From positions 1 through 16,859 of the forward strand of contig JADJYH010000089.1 in assembly GCA_016719855.1 (NCBI GenBank): a DNA stretch of 16,859 nt, in the 5' to 3' direction. The stretch is from Saprospiraceae bacterium. GTDB taxonomy: Bacteria; Bacteroidota; Bacteroidia; Chitinophagales; Saprospiraceae. Under the pieces are notes generated by a model that was not told where the DNA came from, made no database searches, and saw only the letters and a program-made list of their open reading frames with translations. The position numbers and the translations under genes were made by a program. Below, one piece after another: positions 1 through 7,618 of this stretch (the stretch's first letter is position 1; each line of letters starts with the position of its first letter).

Positions 1-27
1 ACACGCCATCAATCCAATGCGCATTTT

Positions 28-1023
28 ATGAAAGCCATCATTCCCGTAGCCGGCGCCGGCACACAACTGCGGCCACTGACGTACACTCAGCCCAAGCCAC
101 TCATCCCGGTTGCTGGGAAGCCTATCATTTCGTTGATTGTTGACCAACTCAAAGCTGCTGGGGTGGCGGAGTTCATCTTCGTGATAGGTTATTTGGGTGA
201 AAAAATCAGGGACTACGTCGAGCAGCAGTACCCAGAACTGGAAAAAAAATTCGTGATACAAGAACACCGTTTCGGCACTGGACACGCCATTTGGTCGGCA
301 CGTGACCTCCTGCGGGGTACCGACGAGCTGATTATCTACTTTGGCGATACGATTCTGGAAATGGATTTCGAGAAGATGCTGCAATCGCCCCATTCCTGCC
401 TCGCCATCAAAAAGGTGCAGGAGCCGAGGGGCTTTGGCATCGTCGAGTTTGACGCTAAGAACCAAGTGAAGCGGGTGGTCGAAAAACCCAAAATCCCGAT
501 GTCGAACATGGCGCTGGTCGGTCTCTATAAAATCAGGGAAGTGGACCAACTGCTCGCCGCCCTCGACTACAACATTTCGAACAACCTGCGCACCGAGGGA
601 GAGTTCCACCTCACCGACGGGCTGATGCGGCTCATAGAACAGGGCGTTGTGTTCGACACCTGCCCGGTGAGCACCTGGTACGACTGCGGCAAAAAGGAGA
701 CCCTCCTCGAAACCAATGCCCTGCTGCTCGACAAGGAAGGATACGCCTCCGACCACCTGCCGGAGTACGACAATTCCATCATCATACACCCCGTGAGCAT
801 CGGCAAGGGCTGCAAAATCAGCAACTCCATCATCGGCCCACACGCTACAATCGGCAGCAACGCCACCATCGAATCTTCCATCGTGCAGGACTCTATCATC
901 GGCAACTACGCTTCGCTAAACGAAGTGGTGATGAAAAAATCGGTCATCGGCAACGACACCTCCATTACCGGCTTCCGCCATAGTTTGAACATTGGTGACA
1001 ACACGGAGATTGATTTTTCGTGA
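28..1023 (+). CDS. Sugar-phosphate nucleotidyltransferase with C-terminal left-handed beta-helix
   Basis: 331 residues. The N-terminal GT-A-type nucleotidyltransferase domain (about 1-235) opens with MKAIIPVAGAGTQLRPLT and continues with QPKPLIPVAGKP, the signature of enzymes that join a sugar 1-phosphate to an NTP to make an NDP-sugar and pyrophosphate. FGDT near residue 110 is the metal-binding region. The C-terminal part (about 250-331) has isoleucine-rich hexapeptide repeats (SIIGPHATIGSNATIESS), typical of a left-handed beta-helix. The usual Arg of GxGTRL is Gln13; from memory, related Bacteroidota proteins often have Lys or Gln there, so I do not read this as loss of function. The substrate (glucose, mannose or another sugar) cannot be told from sequence. 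No Shine-Dalgarno site is visible; the start is the ATG beginning the conserved N-terminus. Cytosolic, probably cell-envelope or polysaccharide precursor supply. Confidence 0.88.
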   Translation: MKAIIPVAGAGTQLRPLTYTQPKPLIPVAGKPIISLIVDQLKAAGVAEFIFVIGYLGEKIRDYVEQQYPELEKKFVIQEHRFGTGHAIWSARDLLRGTDELIIYFGDTILEMDFEKMLQSPHSCLAIKKVQEPRGFGIVEFDAKNQVKRVVEKPKIPMSNMALVGLYKIREVDQLLAALDYNISNNLRTEGEFHLTDGLMRLIEQGVVFDTCPVSTWYDCGKKETLLETNALLLDKEGYASDHLPEYDNSIIIHPVSIGKGCKISNSIIGPHATIGSNATIESSIVQDSIIGNYASLNEVVMKKSVIGNDTSITGFRHSLNIGDNTEIDFS

Positions 1024-1266
1024 TGTTGGATGTCTAGCTATACTTCGCACTAATAGGTTTTGGCGCAATAGGGGTTTGGGGGCACTAAAAACCTCTCGAC
1101 GAGCGCCGGAGGCGAGGAGGGGCAGCAGTGTTATAATTTGTAGGATTTGCACAAAACTTATTAGCGTCAGTATAGATACTTGAACAATGGTTTTTATGAA
1201 AAATAAAGTGCCAAACATGAATCAACCACCTTCTCCATTTTCCATTTTCAATTCTCCCTTCCAACC
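1024..1266. other. Gap between the nucleotidyltransferase and tadA
   Basis: About 243 nt. I see no convincing gene: the short ORFs on both strands have no recognisable protein pattern. Near 1130-1150 there are two promoter-like stretches (TATAATTTG and TAGGATTTG), but each has three rather than two bases between TA and TTTG, so neither fits the phylum consensus. A pyrimidine-rich stretch with a repeated TCCATTTTC motif lies just before the tadA start. Confidence 0.5.
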
Positions 1267-1716
1267 ATGCTAACCGTTTTTTCAGACGAACATTACATCC
1301 GCCAAGCCCTGCTGGAAGCGGAGGCGGCATTTGAACGGGACGAGATTCCGGTGGGGGCAGTAGTAGTTTGCCGCAACCGCATCATCGCCAGGGCGCACAA
1401 CCAGACCGAGTTGCTCACCGACGTGACCGCCCACGCCGAGATGCTGGCACTGACCGCAGCCGCCAACTACCTCGGCGGCAAGTACCTGGACGAGTGTGCA
1501 CTTTTTGTGACGCTGGAGCCTTGCGTGATGTGCGCCGGGGCGCTGGCCTGGGCGCAGCTCGGCAGGCTCGTGTACGGGGCCAGTGACGAGAAGCGGGGCT
1601 TCATGCGCTATGGGCGTGAGCTTTTGCACCCAAAAACGCAGGTGGCTTTTGGCCTCATGGAAAATGAATGCGCCGACTTGATGAAGCGTTTTTTTCAAAA
1701 AAAACGAGTGGGGTAA
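1267..1716 (+). CDS. tadA: tRNA-specific adenosine deaminase (TadA)
   Basis: 149 residues, the usual length. Deaminates adenosine 34 to inosine in the tRNA-Arg(ACG) anticodon so that it can read several CGN codons. The zinc-dependent cytidine/adenosine deaminase signature is complete: TAHAEMLAL supplies the zinc ligand His56 and the proton shuttle Glu58, and EPCVMCAGA supplies Cys86 and Cys89. The N-terminal stretch DEIPVGAVVV is also typical of TadA. A guanine or dCMP deaminase is less likely, because the spacing and the C-terminal region match TadA. It seems to be its own transcription unit or read through from upstream; no clear promoter is visible. The start is the first ATG in frame ahead of the conserved region. 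Confidence 0.93.
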   Translation: MLTVFSDEHYIRQALLEAEAAFERDEIPVGAVVVCRNRIIARAHNQTELLTDVTAHAEMLALTAAANYLGGKYLDECALFVTLEPCVMCAGALAWAQLGRLVYGASDEKRGFMRYGRELLHPKTQVAFGLMENECADLMKRFFQKKRVG

Positions 1717-1732
1717 TAATTGCCAAAATCGT

Positions 1733-1758
1733 TTGCTGGCAAATGCATTGTATATTTG
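1733..1758 (+). promoter_or_regulatory. Putative promoter of the EEP-family gene
   Basis: TATATTTG at 1751-1758 matches the Bacteroidota -7 consensus TAnnTTTG exactly and is followed by C, as is common. The nearest upstream TTTG (1732-1735) is only 15 nt away, shorter than the usual 17-23, so the -33 element is doubtful. The implied 5' UTR before the ATG at 1803 is about 38 nt. Confidence 0.5.
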
Positions 1759-1802
1759 CTCGACCTTTTTCGTGAACTCACAGTAGTCGAATTCGGCACT
1801 TC

Positions 1803-2792
1803 ATGGCTCAAAAAATTTTATCCCATACAATAACCCACCTAACGGCAGCATCGCTGGTCGCTTTTGGCGTATTCGTTTGCGTGTACCCGCACATCTTCTC
1901 TTCATTCTCGTGGATAGTGAACTATGCTGTGCAGCTCATGTTGGCATTCCTCATTGGAGGTTTGGTTTTCCTTTTTTTCAAACAACCCAGGCTCACTTTC
2001 GTCAGCTTCGGCGGTTGCTTGCTGCTTTGCTTTTACCTGAAGTTTTCCATCAAAAACAACTCCATCGAGCGCTGGCGCAATTCCATTTTGAAACAGCACC
2101 AGCCCAATGACGAGCGGGTACATCTGAATGCTGCGCAATTCAACCTGACCAACAGTTCCACGCCGGAGGAGATGGTAGAAGCCCTGCGGGCATCGGGGGC
2201 CGACCTGCTTTCCATCCATGAAGTGACACCAGGCTGGAGCCAGTGGCTCCAAGATTCACTGAGCGATGTTTATCCCCACCACCACACCATGGTTGACCTC
2301 GGGATTTTTGGGATGTCCATTTTTTCCCGCTACCCATTGAGCAGTGTTGACACTTTTTACTACCAAGAAATCCCAAACTTGCGGGTCTGCATCCAGAAAG
2401 ACGGCACGGACTTGTGCCTAATCAGCGTGCATACAGAACCTGCACTCAACGACTACTCCCTTCGCAGGCTCGAAGGACAACTGGAGACCCTGGCCGGCCA
2501 GATCAGCCGCATGGATATGCCGCTGATGGTGCTGGGTGATTTCAACGCCGTTTCCTGGTCTAAAGAATTGCAGCAGTTCATGGACAATACGGGACTACTG
2601 GAAAGCCGTTCGGGCTTCATGGACAGGCAGCGCTCGTTTTGGGATGTGCCGGTTGACCATATTTTCCATTCGCCGAAGCTGGGCTGCGCCGATTTTGTCA
2701 ACTTCAGCGACCGGGAAGGGCGGCACCTCGGCATCATGGCGGCCTTTCAAATCAACCCTTTGGCAAAACATGTTAAAAAAACGGCTCAATAG
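1803..2792 (+). CDS. Membrane-anchored endonuclease/exonuclease/phosphatase family protein
   Basis: 329 residues. The N-terminus (about 12-80) has three hydrophobic segments, likely transmembrane, followed by an EEP-fold domain (about 105-320). Its metal-dependent phosphodiesterase/phosphatase motifs appear in order: QFNLT (Asn114), LSIHEVT (Glu140), SVHTEP (His210), GDFNA (Asp246, Asn248) and VDHIF (Asp285, His286), with a final His308 in REGRHLG where the family usually has SDHxP. The residues needed for catalysis look intact. The substrate is unknown: family members cleave DNA, phosphoinositides, sphingomyelin or other phosphodiesters. The three-helix anchor suggests a membrane-near or extracytoplasmic enzyme. 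The 3' end overlaps dgkA by 23 nt, so the two are probably co-transcribed and a role in envelope lipid metabolism is possible, which is inference from context only. Confidence 0.82.
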   Translation: MAQKILSHTITHLTAASLVAFGVFVCVYPHIFSSFSWIVNYAVQLMLAFLIGGLVFLFFKQPRLTFVSFGGCLLLCFYLKFSIKNNSIERWRNSILKQHQPNDERVHLNAAQFNLTNSSTPEEMVEALRASGADLLSIHEVTPGWSQWLQDSLSDVYPHHHTMVDLGIFGMSIFSRYPLSSVDTFYYQEIPNLRVCIQKDGTDLCLISVHTEPALNDYSLRRLEGQLETLAGQISRMDMPLMVLGDFNAVSWSKELQQFMDNTGLLESRSGFMDRQRSFWDVPVDHIFHSPKLGCADFVNFSDREGRHLGIMAAFQINPLAKHVKKTAQ

Positions 2793-3129
2793 CTTCCGCT
2801 ACGCCATCGCCGGTATCATCAGCCTCGTCCGGTCGCAGGCCAACGCCAAAATCCACCTGTTGGCAGCCGTAGTCGTCATCTTCGCCGGCCTCTATTTTGA
2901 GTTGGACCGAACAGCGTGGTGCCTAGTGGCGCTAGCCATCGCCAGCGTACTGGTGGCAGAGGCGTTCAACACCGCCCTGGAGCATTTGACCGACCTCGTT
3001 TCGCCCGAACATCACCCGCTGGCGGGCAAGGCCAAGGACATGGCGGCAGGTGCCGTGCTACTGGCGGCCATCGGCGCAGCGGCAGTGGGGCTGCTGGTCT
3101 TTTTGCCCAAAATATTGGCGCTGATTTAA
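2770..3129 (+). CDS. dgkA: Diacylglycerol kinase / undecaprenol kinase family protein
   Basis: 119 residues, the normal size for this small integral membrane kinase. The start is the ATG at 2770 (MLKKRLNSFRYA) inside the 3' end of the preceding gene; the open frame extends further upstream, but that part is only the other gene read out of frame. Diagnostic motifs: an N-terminal amphipathic region with NSFRYAIAG, EAFNTALE (Glu64, Asn67, Glu71) and KAKDMAAGAVLL (Asp90), with three hydrophobic helices. Proteins of this family phosphorylate diacylglycerol or undecaprenol with ATP in the inner membrane; outside the Proteobacteria undecaprenol is the commoner substrate, so a role in recycling the cell-wall lipid carrier is plausible. 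It overlaps the upstream EEP gene and is likely translationally coupled to it. Confidence 0.9.
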   Translation: MLKKRLNSFRYAIAGIISLVRSQANAKIHLLAAVVVIFAGLYFELDRTAWCLVALAIASVLVAEAFNTALEHLTDLVSPEHHPLAGKAKDMAAGAVLLAAIGAAAVGLLVFLPKILALI

Positions 3130-3150
3130 GTGCTTTCAGGCGCTTGCTTT

Positions 3151-3182
3151 TTTGCTCCGCAAGATTTGGCACAATAATTTTC
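3151..3182 (+). promoter_or_regulatory. Weak putative promoter of the DUF5723-like gene
   Basis: TTTG at 3151-3154, a 20-nt spacer, then TAATTTTC at 3175-3182. It matches the phylum pattern in spacing and has one mismatch (final G to C) in the -7 box. It would give an 80-85 nt untranslated leader. Confidence 0.35.
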
Positions 3183-3267
3183 CCTTCAAAAACGTCTCTC
3201 CTCCAAGACTATTACCCTCCGTTTCCGCAGCTCATTTTTTTGAACCACTAATTCAGCGAAGAACACC

Positions 3268-4708
3268 ATGAAGCATGTAGCAGCCATTCTCTTGGCCATC
3301 CTTTTCCTGTCCAACATTTCCGCCCAGGAGCAGCTCGGCCTGCGCCTCGAAACCTACGCCGGCGTGAGCAGCCTGGCCATCAACCCGGCAGGCAACCTCA
3401 ACAATCCGCTCAAATGGGATGCAAATCTCGTTGGCGGGGACCTTTCGAAAACAACTATGCTTTCCTTCGGAAAACAAGCCTCCTGCAACTGCTGAATCAC
3501 CGCAACGATGTCAGCTTCGTTGCAGCCGAGGACGTGGAAGGCCCTTTGCCCGACAACACTTTCGTGGTAGATTTTTTCAACGACGGCGCAAAGCGATTCG
3601 TCAACGTCACTGGCTTTGTGGCGGGGCCATCGCTGGCGGTACGGCTTGGCGAAAGCCACTCGGTCGGCATCTTCACCAACCTGCGCACCGCTGCCGGTTC
3701 GGTCAACATACCCAACGAGTTCAGCTACTACAAATACGACGCAAGGCCGTTTCAAGCAGGTTTTGAAATACCAAAAATGCGGGTCGCCCTGCTCAACTGG
3801 TCGGAAATCGGTCTTAACTATGCACTGAAAGTCCCCACTGCCGATGGCTCCATGAACTTTGGCATCAGCCTGAAATACCTGCAAGGCTACGAAGCGGGCT
3901 ACATTGATAGCGAGTCCTCCTACGAGCACACGAAGCTGCCCGGCAACACGATCACGCTGGGACTCCCGAATGGTCGCTACGGCTACGCCGCCTCGTCGGA
4001 GTCGGCGGTTTTTTCGGAACGAAACGGCCGGGGACTGGGCGCTGACCTTGGATTTACCTGGATTTCGCAAGACCACGAGGATGGCTACAGGCTAAAGCTC
4101 GGTGCTTCGCTGCTCGATTTGGGCTATTTGAAGTTTAACAAAAATGCACAGGCGCACCACCTCCAACTCGACTCGACAGTGACGGTTGAGCTTGACGACT
4201 ACGACAATTTTGACCTGCCGAACGACCTCGAAACCGTTATCCGAACCTTCAGCGAAAACTCGCTCAACGACTCGTTGTCAACTTACGAGGGCAGCAGTTT
4301 CCGAATGGCTTTGCCCGCTGCCCTGAGCCTTCAGGCAGACTACGGCGTCACGGAGCATATTTATGTAAATGCACTCTACACTCAGCGCCTTCCCACTTTC
4401 AGCATCGGCCCTCGGCGGAGCAACCTGCTGGCGGTGACGCCCCGTTGGCAGCACCGGTGGCTGTCCGTCTCAGCACCAATATCGGTGTACAACTGGAGCC
4501 GGGTGCATGTCGGCCTGGCTGCCCGACTGGGCTGGCTGGTCATCGGCTCTGACGACCTCGCAGGTGTTTTTTAAGAAAAATTATTCGGGCGCTGACTTCC
4601 TATTTCGCCATCAAAATCAACCCCTTTAGCATTGGCAACCGCTCGGAAGGCGGCAGTGGCAAGCGGCACTTTGGTGGAAACGACAAGGTGAAGTGCTACA
4701 CGTTTTGA
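3268..4708 (+). CDS. DUF5723-like outer-membrane beta-barrel protein, frame broken by single-base shifts
   Basis: Read continuously, this is a protein of about 480 residues. It begins with a signal peptide (MKHVAAILLAILFLSNISAQ), followed by the family's typical opening (LETYAGVSSLAINPAG) and many alternating beta strands, consistent with an outer-membrane barrel of the DUF5723 type found in Bacteroidota. The frame changes three times. Near 3436-3439 one G appears to be missing; adding it joins ANLVGG to FENNYAFL. Near 4567-4572 one T appears extra, and near 4599-4600 one C appears extra; correcting both gives KNYSGADFYFAIKINPF and a stop at 4708. All three are short homopolymers, so sequencing error is more likely than decay. 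Without correction there are two ORFs, 3268-3495 and 3414-4574. Function unknown; the family name is from memory. Confidence 0.68.
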
Positions 4709-4746
4709 TGACAAATTGACGAACCTTCACCTCAACCCGTTCAAAA

Positions 4747-4775
4747 AAAAATCAGACCTTTGCGGCCTGATTTTT
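4747..4775 (+). terminator. Hairpin terminator between the DUF5723-like gene and the thiolase gene
   Basis: Arms 4747-4758 and 4764-4775 pair with one A/C mismatch (ATCAGaCC with GGcCTGAT, flanked by A and T runs), loop TTTGC. It has a T run on both strands and could stop transcription either way. It lies about 40 nt after the corrected DUF5723-like stop and 25 nt before the thiolase ATG. Confidence 0.6.
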
Positions 4776-4799
4776 CAGCCTAATCAAAACACAACCAAA

Positions 4800-5978
4800 A
4801 TGCAAGAAGTATTCATCGTATCAGCCATGCGCACGCCCATTGGCAGCTTTGGCGGCGTTTTGTCAAGCATTTCCGCACCTGCGCTCGGCGCAGAGGCCAT
4901 CCGTGGGGCGCTTGCCGCTGCGGGAGTTTCCGCCACCCAGGTGGAGGAGGTCATCATGGGCAACGTCGTGTCCGCCAACCTTGGCCAGGCACCTGCCCGG
5001 CAGGCAGCTCGTGCAGCTGGCATCCCCGATACAGTGCCCTGTACCACCGTCAACAAAGTCTGCGCCTCCGGCATGAAATGCATCATGTTCGGTGCCCAGA
5101 GTATTATGCTCGGCCACAACGACGTGGTGGTGGCAGGCGGCATGGAGAGCATGTCGCAGGCACCCTACTACGTACCAAATGCCCGTTGGGGCTACAAGTA
5201 TGGCGACGGTGCTTTCATTGATGGCCTCGCTAAGGACGGCCTCTTGGACGTGTACGAGCAATGCGCCATGGGCATCTTCGCCGACCGCACCGCCGACAAG
5301 TACGAAATCGGGCGTGAGGCACAAGACGCCTTTGCCATTGACAGCTACAAACGAGCAGCCGCTGCCACAGAAGGTGGTTTCTTCAAAGCGGAAATTGTGC
5401 CGGTGGCCATCCCTCAGCGCAAGGGCGACCCCGTGCTCATCACCGAGGACGAGGAGTTCAAAAAAGTAATGTTCGACAAGATACCTGGCCTACGCCCTGC
5501 CTTCACACCAAACGGCACGGTGACGGCGGCCAATGCTTCCACCATCAACGATGGTGCAGCGGCGCTGGTGCTGGTTTCTGGTAAAAAACTGAAGGAGCTG
5601 AACCTCAAGCCTTTAGCTCGTATCGTGTCCTTCGCCGATGCGGAACAGGAGCCTGCTTGGTTTACCACTACGCCCGCCATTGCCGCCCCGAAGGCGCTCC
5701 AACGGGCCGGTTTGACCAAAAACGACATTGATTTTTACGAAGTAAATGAAGCCTTTTCTGTGGTGACTTTGGCTTTTGAAAAAATTATGGAAATCAACCA
5801 TGACCAGACCAACGTTTTCGGTGGGGCGGTATCGCTTGGCCACCCGCTCGGCGCTTCCGGCGCCCGCATCGTCACAACCCTGAACAATGTGCTACAACAG
5901 CGAAATGGTCGGTATGGCCTAGCTGCGATATGCAATGGTGGGGGTGGGGCTTCGGCGTTGATATTGGAACGGGTTTGA
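4800..5978 (+). CDS. Acetyl-CoA C-acetyltransferase (thiolase)
   Basis: 392 residues, the classical thiolase II length. Condenses two acetyl-CoA to acetoacetyl-CoA or runs the reverse thiolytic cleavage, in the cytosol. The start is the ATG at 4800 (MQEVFIVSAMRTPIG); the longer open frame upstream crosses a terminator hairpin and is not used. All catalytic residues are present: Cys88 in NKVCASGMK (acyl acceptor), His348 in GHPLGASG, and Cys378 in CNGGGGASA, plus GGMESMSQAPY and NEAF. The numbering agrees with the Zoogloea enzyme (89/348/378). Acyl-chain preference cannot be read from the sequence. It stands alone here, without other beta-oxidation or ketone genes. No clear promoter is seen between the hairpin and the ATG; GACCTTTGC in the hairpin itself resembles a -7 box. 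Confidence 0.93.
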   Translation: MQEVFIVSAMRTPIGSFGGVLSSISAPALGAEAIRGALAAAGVSATQVEEVIMGNVVSANLGQAPARQAARAAGIPDTVPCTTVNKVCASGMKCIMFGAQSIMLGHNDVVVAGGMESMSQAPYYVPNARWGYKYGDGAFIDGLAKDGLLDVYEQCAMGIFADRTADKYEIGREAQDAFAIDSYKRAAAATEGGFFKAEIVPVAIPQRKGDPVLITEDEEFKKVMFDKIPGLRPAFTPNGTVTAANASTINDGAAALVLVSGKKLKELNLKPLARIVSFADAEQEPAWFTTTPAIAAPKALQRAGLTKNDIDFYEVNEAFSVVTLAFEKIMEINHDQTNVFGGAVSLGHPLGASGARIVTTLNNVLQQRNGRYGLAAICNGGGGASALILERV

Positions 5979-6014
5979 TTGTCCGTTTTAAGTAGACAGC
6001 CCCGTAAGCATGTT

Positions 6015-6040
6015 GGAGCGTTTATGGCGCTGCCTTTTTT
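6015..6040 (+). terminator. Probable terminator of the thiolase gene
   Basis: GGAGCG (6015-6020), loop TTTATGG, then CGCT-g-CC (6028-6034, one bulged G), followed by six T. It begins about 37 nt after the thiolase stop codon. The stem is short, so efficiency is uncertain. Confidence 0.5.
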
Positions 6041-6361
6041 GCACAAGCTCATGTTTGGTAAGTGAAGTTGCAGGGTGGGGGGTGATATTTTATGCCAATT
6101 TTTGACATCATCAGTTTCAGCGGCAAAAAGCAGAAAGCATCGCCTGTAGATTTTTATTGGATTCAATGTTTCCCAACCTTTCCGAAGTATCCATGGCAAA
6201 CATTTCAGAGCTGGCAGCCAAGCCCACACCCGCAGCAGCATTAGTAGTCTTGTCAAATGGGGCAATGAAATTTTCCATCGCAGAGAGTGTAAAATGACAG
6301 CCTCTCGGATTTTTTGACAACGGCTTGAGAACCCTTGTCGCCAACTTTTTTCCCCGACCTC
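6041..6361. other. Gap without a recognised gene after the thiolase
   Basis: About 320 nt. The only candidate is a minus-strand ORF of 53 codons (start 6278, stop ending at 6117; longer forms start at 6377 or beyond). It begins MENFIAPFDKTTNAAAG and ends LSAFCR. I recognise no family, and no TAnnTTTG box is present upstream of it on the minus strand. It may be a small hypothetical gene, a gene remnant, or chance. Confidence 0.3.
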
Positions 6362-6392
6362 TTGACAAGCGCTCCATTTGCCCCTATCTTTG
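6362..6392 (+). promoter_or_regulatory. Promoter of the anti-sigma-type ATPase gene
   Basis: TTG at 6362-6364, exactly 20 nt, then TATCTTTG at 6385-6392. This is a full match to the Bacteroidota primary sigma consensus TTG-N(17-23)-TAnnTTTG. Transcription would begin near 6398, giving an unusually long 5' UTR of about 165 nt before the ATG at 6566. Confidence 0.68.
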
Positions 6393-6565
6393 TGGCTCGT
6401 TAGCAAGAAAGAATTATCCCGTAAGTTAAAAAAATCCCCCAAAAGGCTCATCCCGCGTTACAACTATCCAATCTGAGAACGTATCCAAAACGAAGTGTTC
6501 TAAACCATTTATTCGTTCACCGCATACTTGAGGGAACCTACTGTTCTTCAAAAGAGGATACTAGC

Positions 6566-6952
6566 ATGTTAAAACTTATTTCTAAAACTGGGAGTGTTTC
6601 AGCAGTGGAACCTTTCGTGGAAAAGCTGGTTAACAGGTACAACCTTGACCCAAACAAACAGTGCAACATCCTTATCAGCCTCACGGAGGCCGTCACGAAC
6701 GCCATCGTTCACGGCAACTGCGAGCAAGAAGCCAAAACTGTTCAGGTTCGGTCAAGAAAAGAAAGGAATTGCATCGCTTTGAGGGTTTCTGATGAGGGCG
6801 TAGGCTTCGACTACGACGGTATACCTGACCCGACCCAGCCTGAAAATCTCTGCAAATGCGGCGGCCGTGGTGTCTTCCTGATGCGACAACTTTCTGACCA
6901 CATCAGTTTCTATGACAACGGCAGCACCGTTGAAATGCGTTTCGAATTATAG
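6566..6952 (+). CDS. Small ATP-binding protein, RsbW/SpoIIAB-like anti-sigma factor kinase family
   Basis: 128 residues forming a single GHKL/HATPase domain. The N box is SLTEAVTNAIVHGN (Glu41, Asn45), the G1 box is SDEGVGFD (Asp76, Gly78, Gly80) and the G2 box is GGRGVFLMRQL (Gly99-Gly102). The order and size match stand-alone serine kinases of the RsbW/SpoIIAB group, which phosphorylate an STAS-domain antagonist and may bind a sigma factor. No antagonist, phosphatase or sigma gene lies next to it, so the partner is unknown. AGAGGA about 10 nt before the ATG is one of the few Shine-Dalgarno-like sites here. It has its own promoter with a long untranslated leader. It is followed after about 100 nt by ybeY, separated by an inverted repeat. 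Confidence 0.85.
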   Translation: MLKLISKTGSVSAVEPFVEKLVNRYNLDPNKQCNILISLTEAVTNAIVHGNCEQEAKTVQVRSRKERNCIALRVSDEGVGFDYDGIPDPTQPENLCKCGGRGVFLMRQLSDHISFYDNGSTVEMRFEL

Positions 6953-7029
6953 GATTGTTGGAATTGTTAAATTGCTTGATTGTTGAGTGCCTAGTTTAAC
7001 AATCAAAGCATCTCAACAATCGAACAATC
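6953..7029. repeat. Nested inverted repeat built from GATTGTT/AACAATC units
   Basis: The inner arms TTGATTGTT (6976-6984) and AACAATCAA (6998-7006) are perfect and extend inward by three more pairs with wobbles; the loop is about 7 nt. Outer arms GATTGTT (6953-6959) and AACAATC (7023-7029) bracket it. It fills almost the whole gap between the anti-sigma gene and ybeY. There is no T run, so it is not a standard terminator. Confidence 0.7.
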
Positions 7030-7053
7030 ACCTCTTCGACCTACCAACTTTAA

Positions 7054-7509
7054 ATGACTCAGCCACCTTTCCCGCTACCTTTTGAGGAACCTGAATTCAT
7101 TGAATTTTCCTCCGAAGAAGCTGAGTTTGAGCTTCACGATGAACAAGGGGTAACGGTTTGGCTAAAAAAAACAATTGAGCGAACGGGCTGTGTGCTCCGC
7201 TCGCTCAATTTTATTTTCTGCTCCGACGACTACCTCCACCGCCTCAACGTCGAGTACCTCGACCACGATACCCTCACCGACATCATCACCTTCCCCTACG
7301 CTGAACCGCCAACTATCGAGGGCGACATATTCATCAGCATTGACCGGGTGCGGGAGAACGCAGGAGAATTCGAAGTCTCCTTCGAGCAGGAACTGCACCG
7401 GGTAATGGCACACGGCGTCCTACACCTTTGCGGCTACGGCGACAAGACCCTCGAAGATCAAAAAATTATGCGGCAAAAAGAGGACGAAGCGCTCAGTATG
7501 TTGGGATAG
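7054..7509 (+). CDS. ybeY: Endoribonuclease YbeY (rRNA maturation factor)
   Basis: 151 residues. A zinc-dependent single-strand endoribonuclease acting in 16S rRNA 3' maturation and ribosome quality control. Family motifs: LNVEYLDHDTLTDIITFPY (about 64-82), GDIFIS (90-95) and HGVLHLCGYGD (120-130). The first two zinc ligands, His120 and His124, are present. The third His of the proteobacterial HxxxHxxxxxH motif is Asp130 here; from memory many Bacteroidota YbeY proteins have the same change, so it is probably a lineage variant, not loss of activity. The N-terminus is about 20 residues longer and acidic. The start is the first ATG of the frame; no Shine-Dalgarno site. It converges on the membrane-protein gene at 7619. 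Confidence 0.92.
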   Translation: MTQPPFPLPFEEPEFIEFSSEEAEFELHDEQGVTVWLKKTIERTGCVLRSLNFIFCSDDYLHRLNVEYLDHDTLTDIITFPYAEPPTIEGDIFISIDRVRENAGEFEVSFEQELHRVMAHGVLHLCGYGDKTLEDQKIMRQKEDEALSMLG

Positions 7510-7528
7510 TGGAATAGGCTTCCTGATA

Positions 7529-7545
7529 TTGGATATTGTATCCAA
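7529..7545. repeat. Short perfect hairpin between convergent genes
   Basis: TTGGATA (7529-7535), TTG loop, TATCCAA (7539-7545). It lies 20 nt after the ybeY stop. There is no T run, so a terminator role is weakly supported. Confidence 0.4.
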
Positions 7546-7618
7546 CAATTGTCGCTGTTCTAGTTGTAAGTGTACTGTAGTTCTTTTGCCTACTAACTCA
7601 GTTCTTGGCATATTTAAC

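Noticed and set aside
5735..6451. A 238-codon minus-strand ORF overlapping the thiolase 3' end and the following gap
   Set aside because: Half of it is antisense to the thiolase and the rest has no recognisable pattern or promoter.
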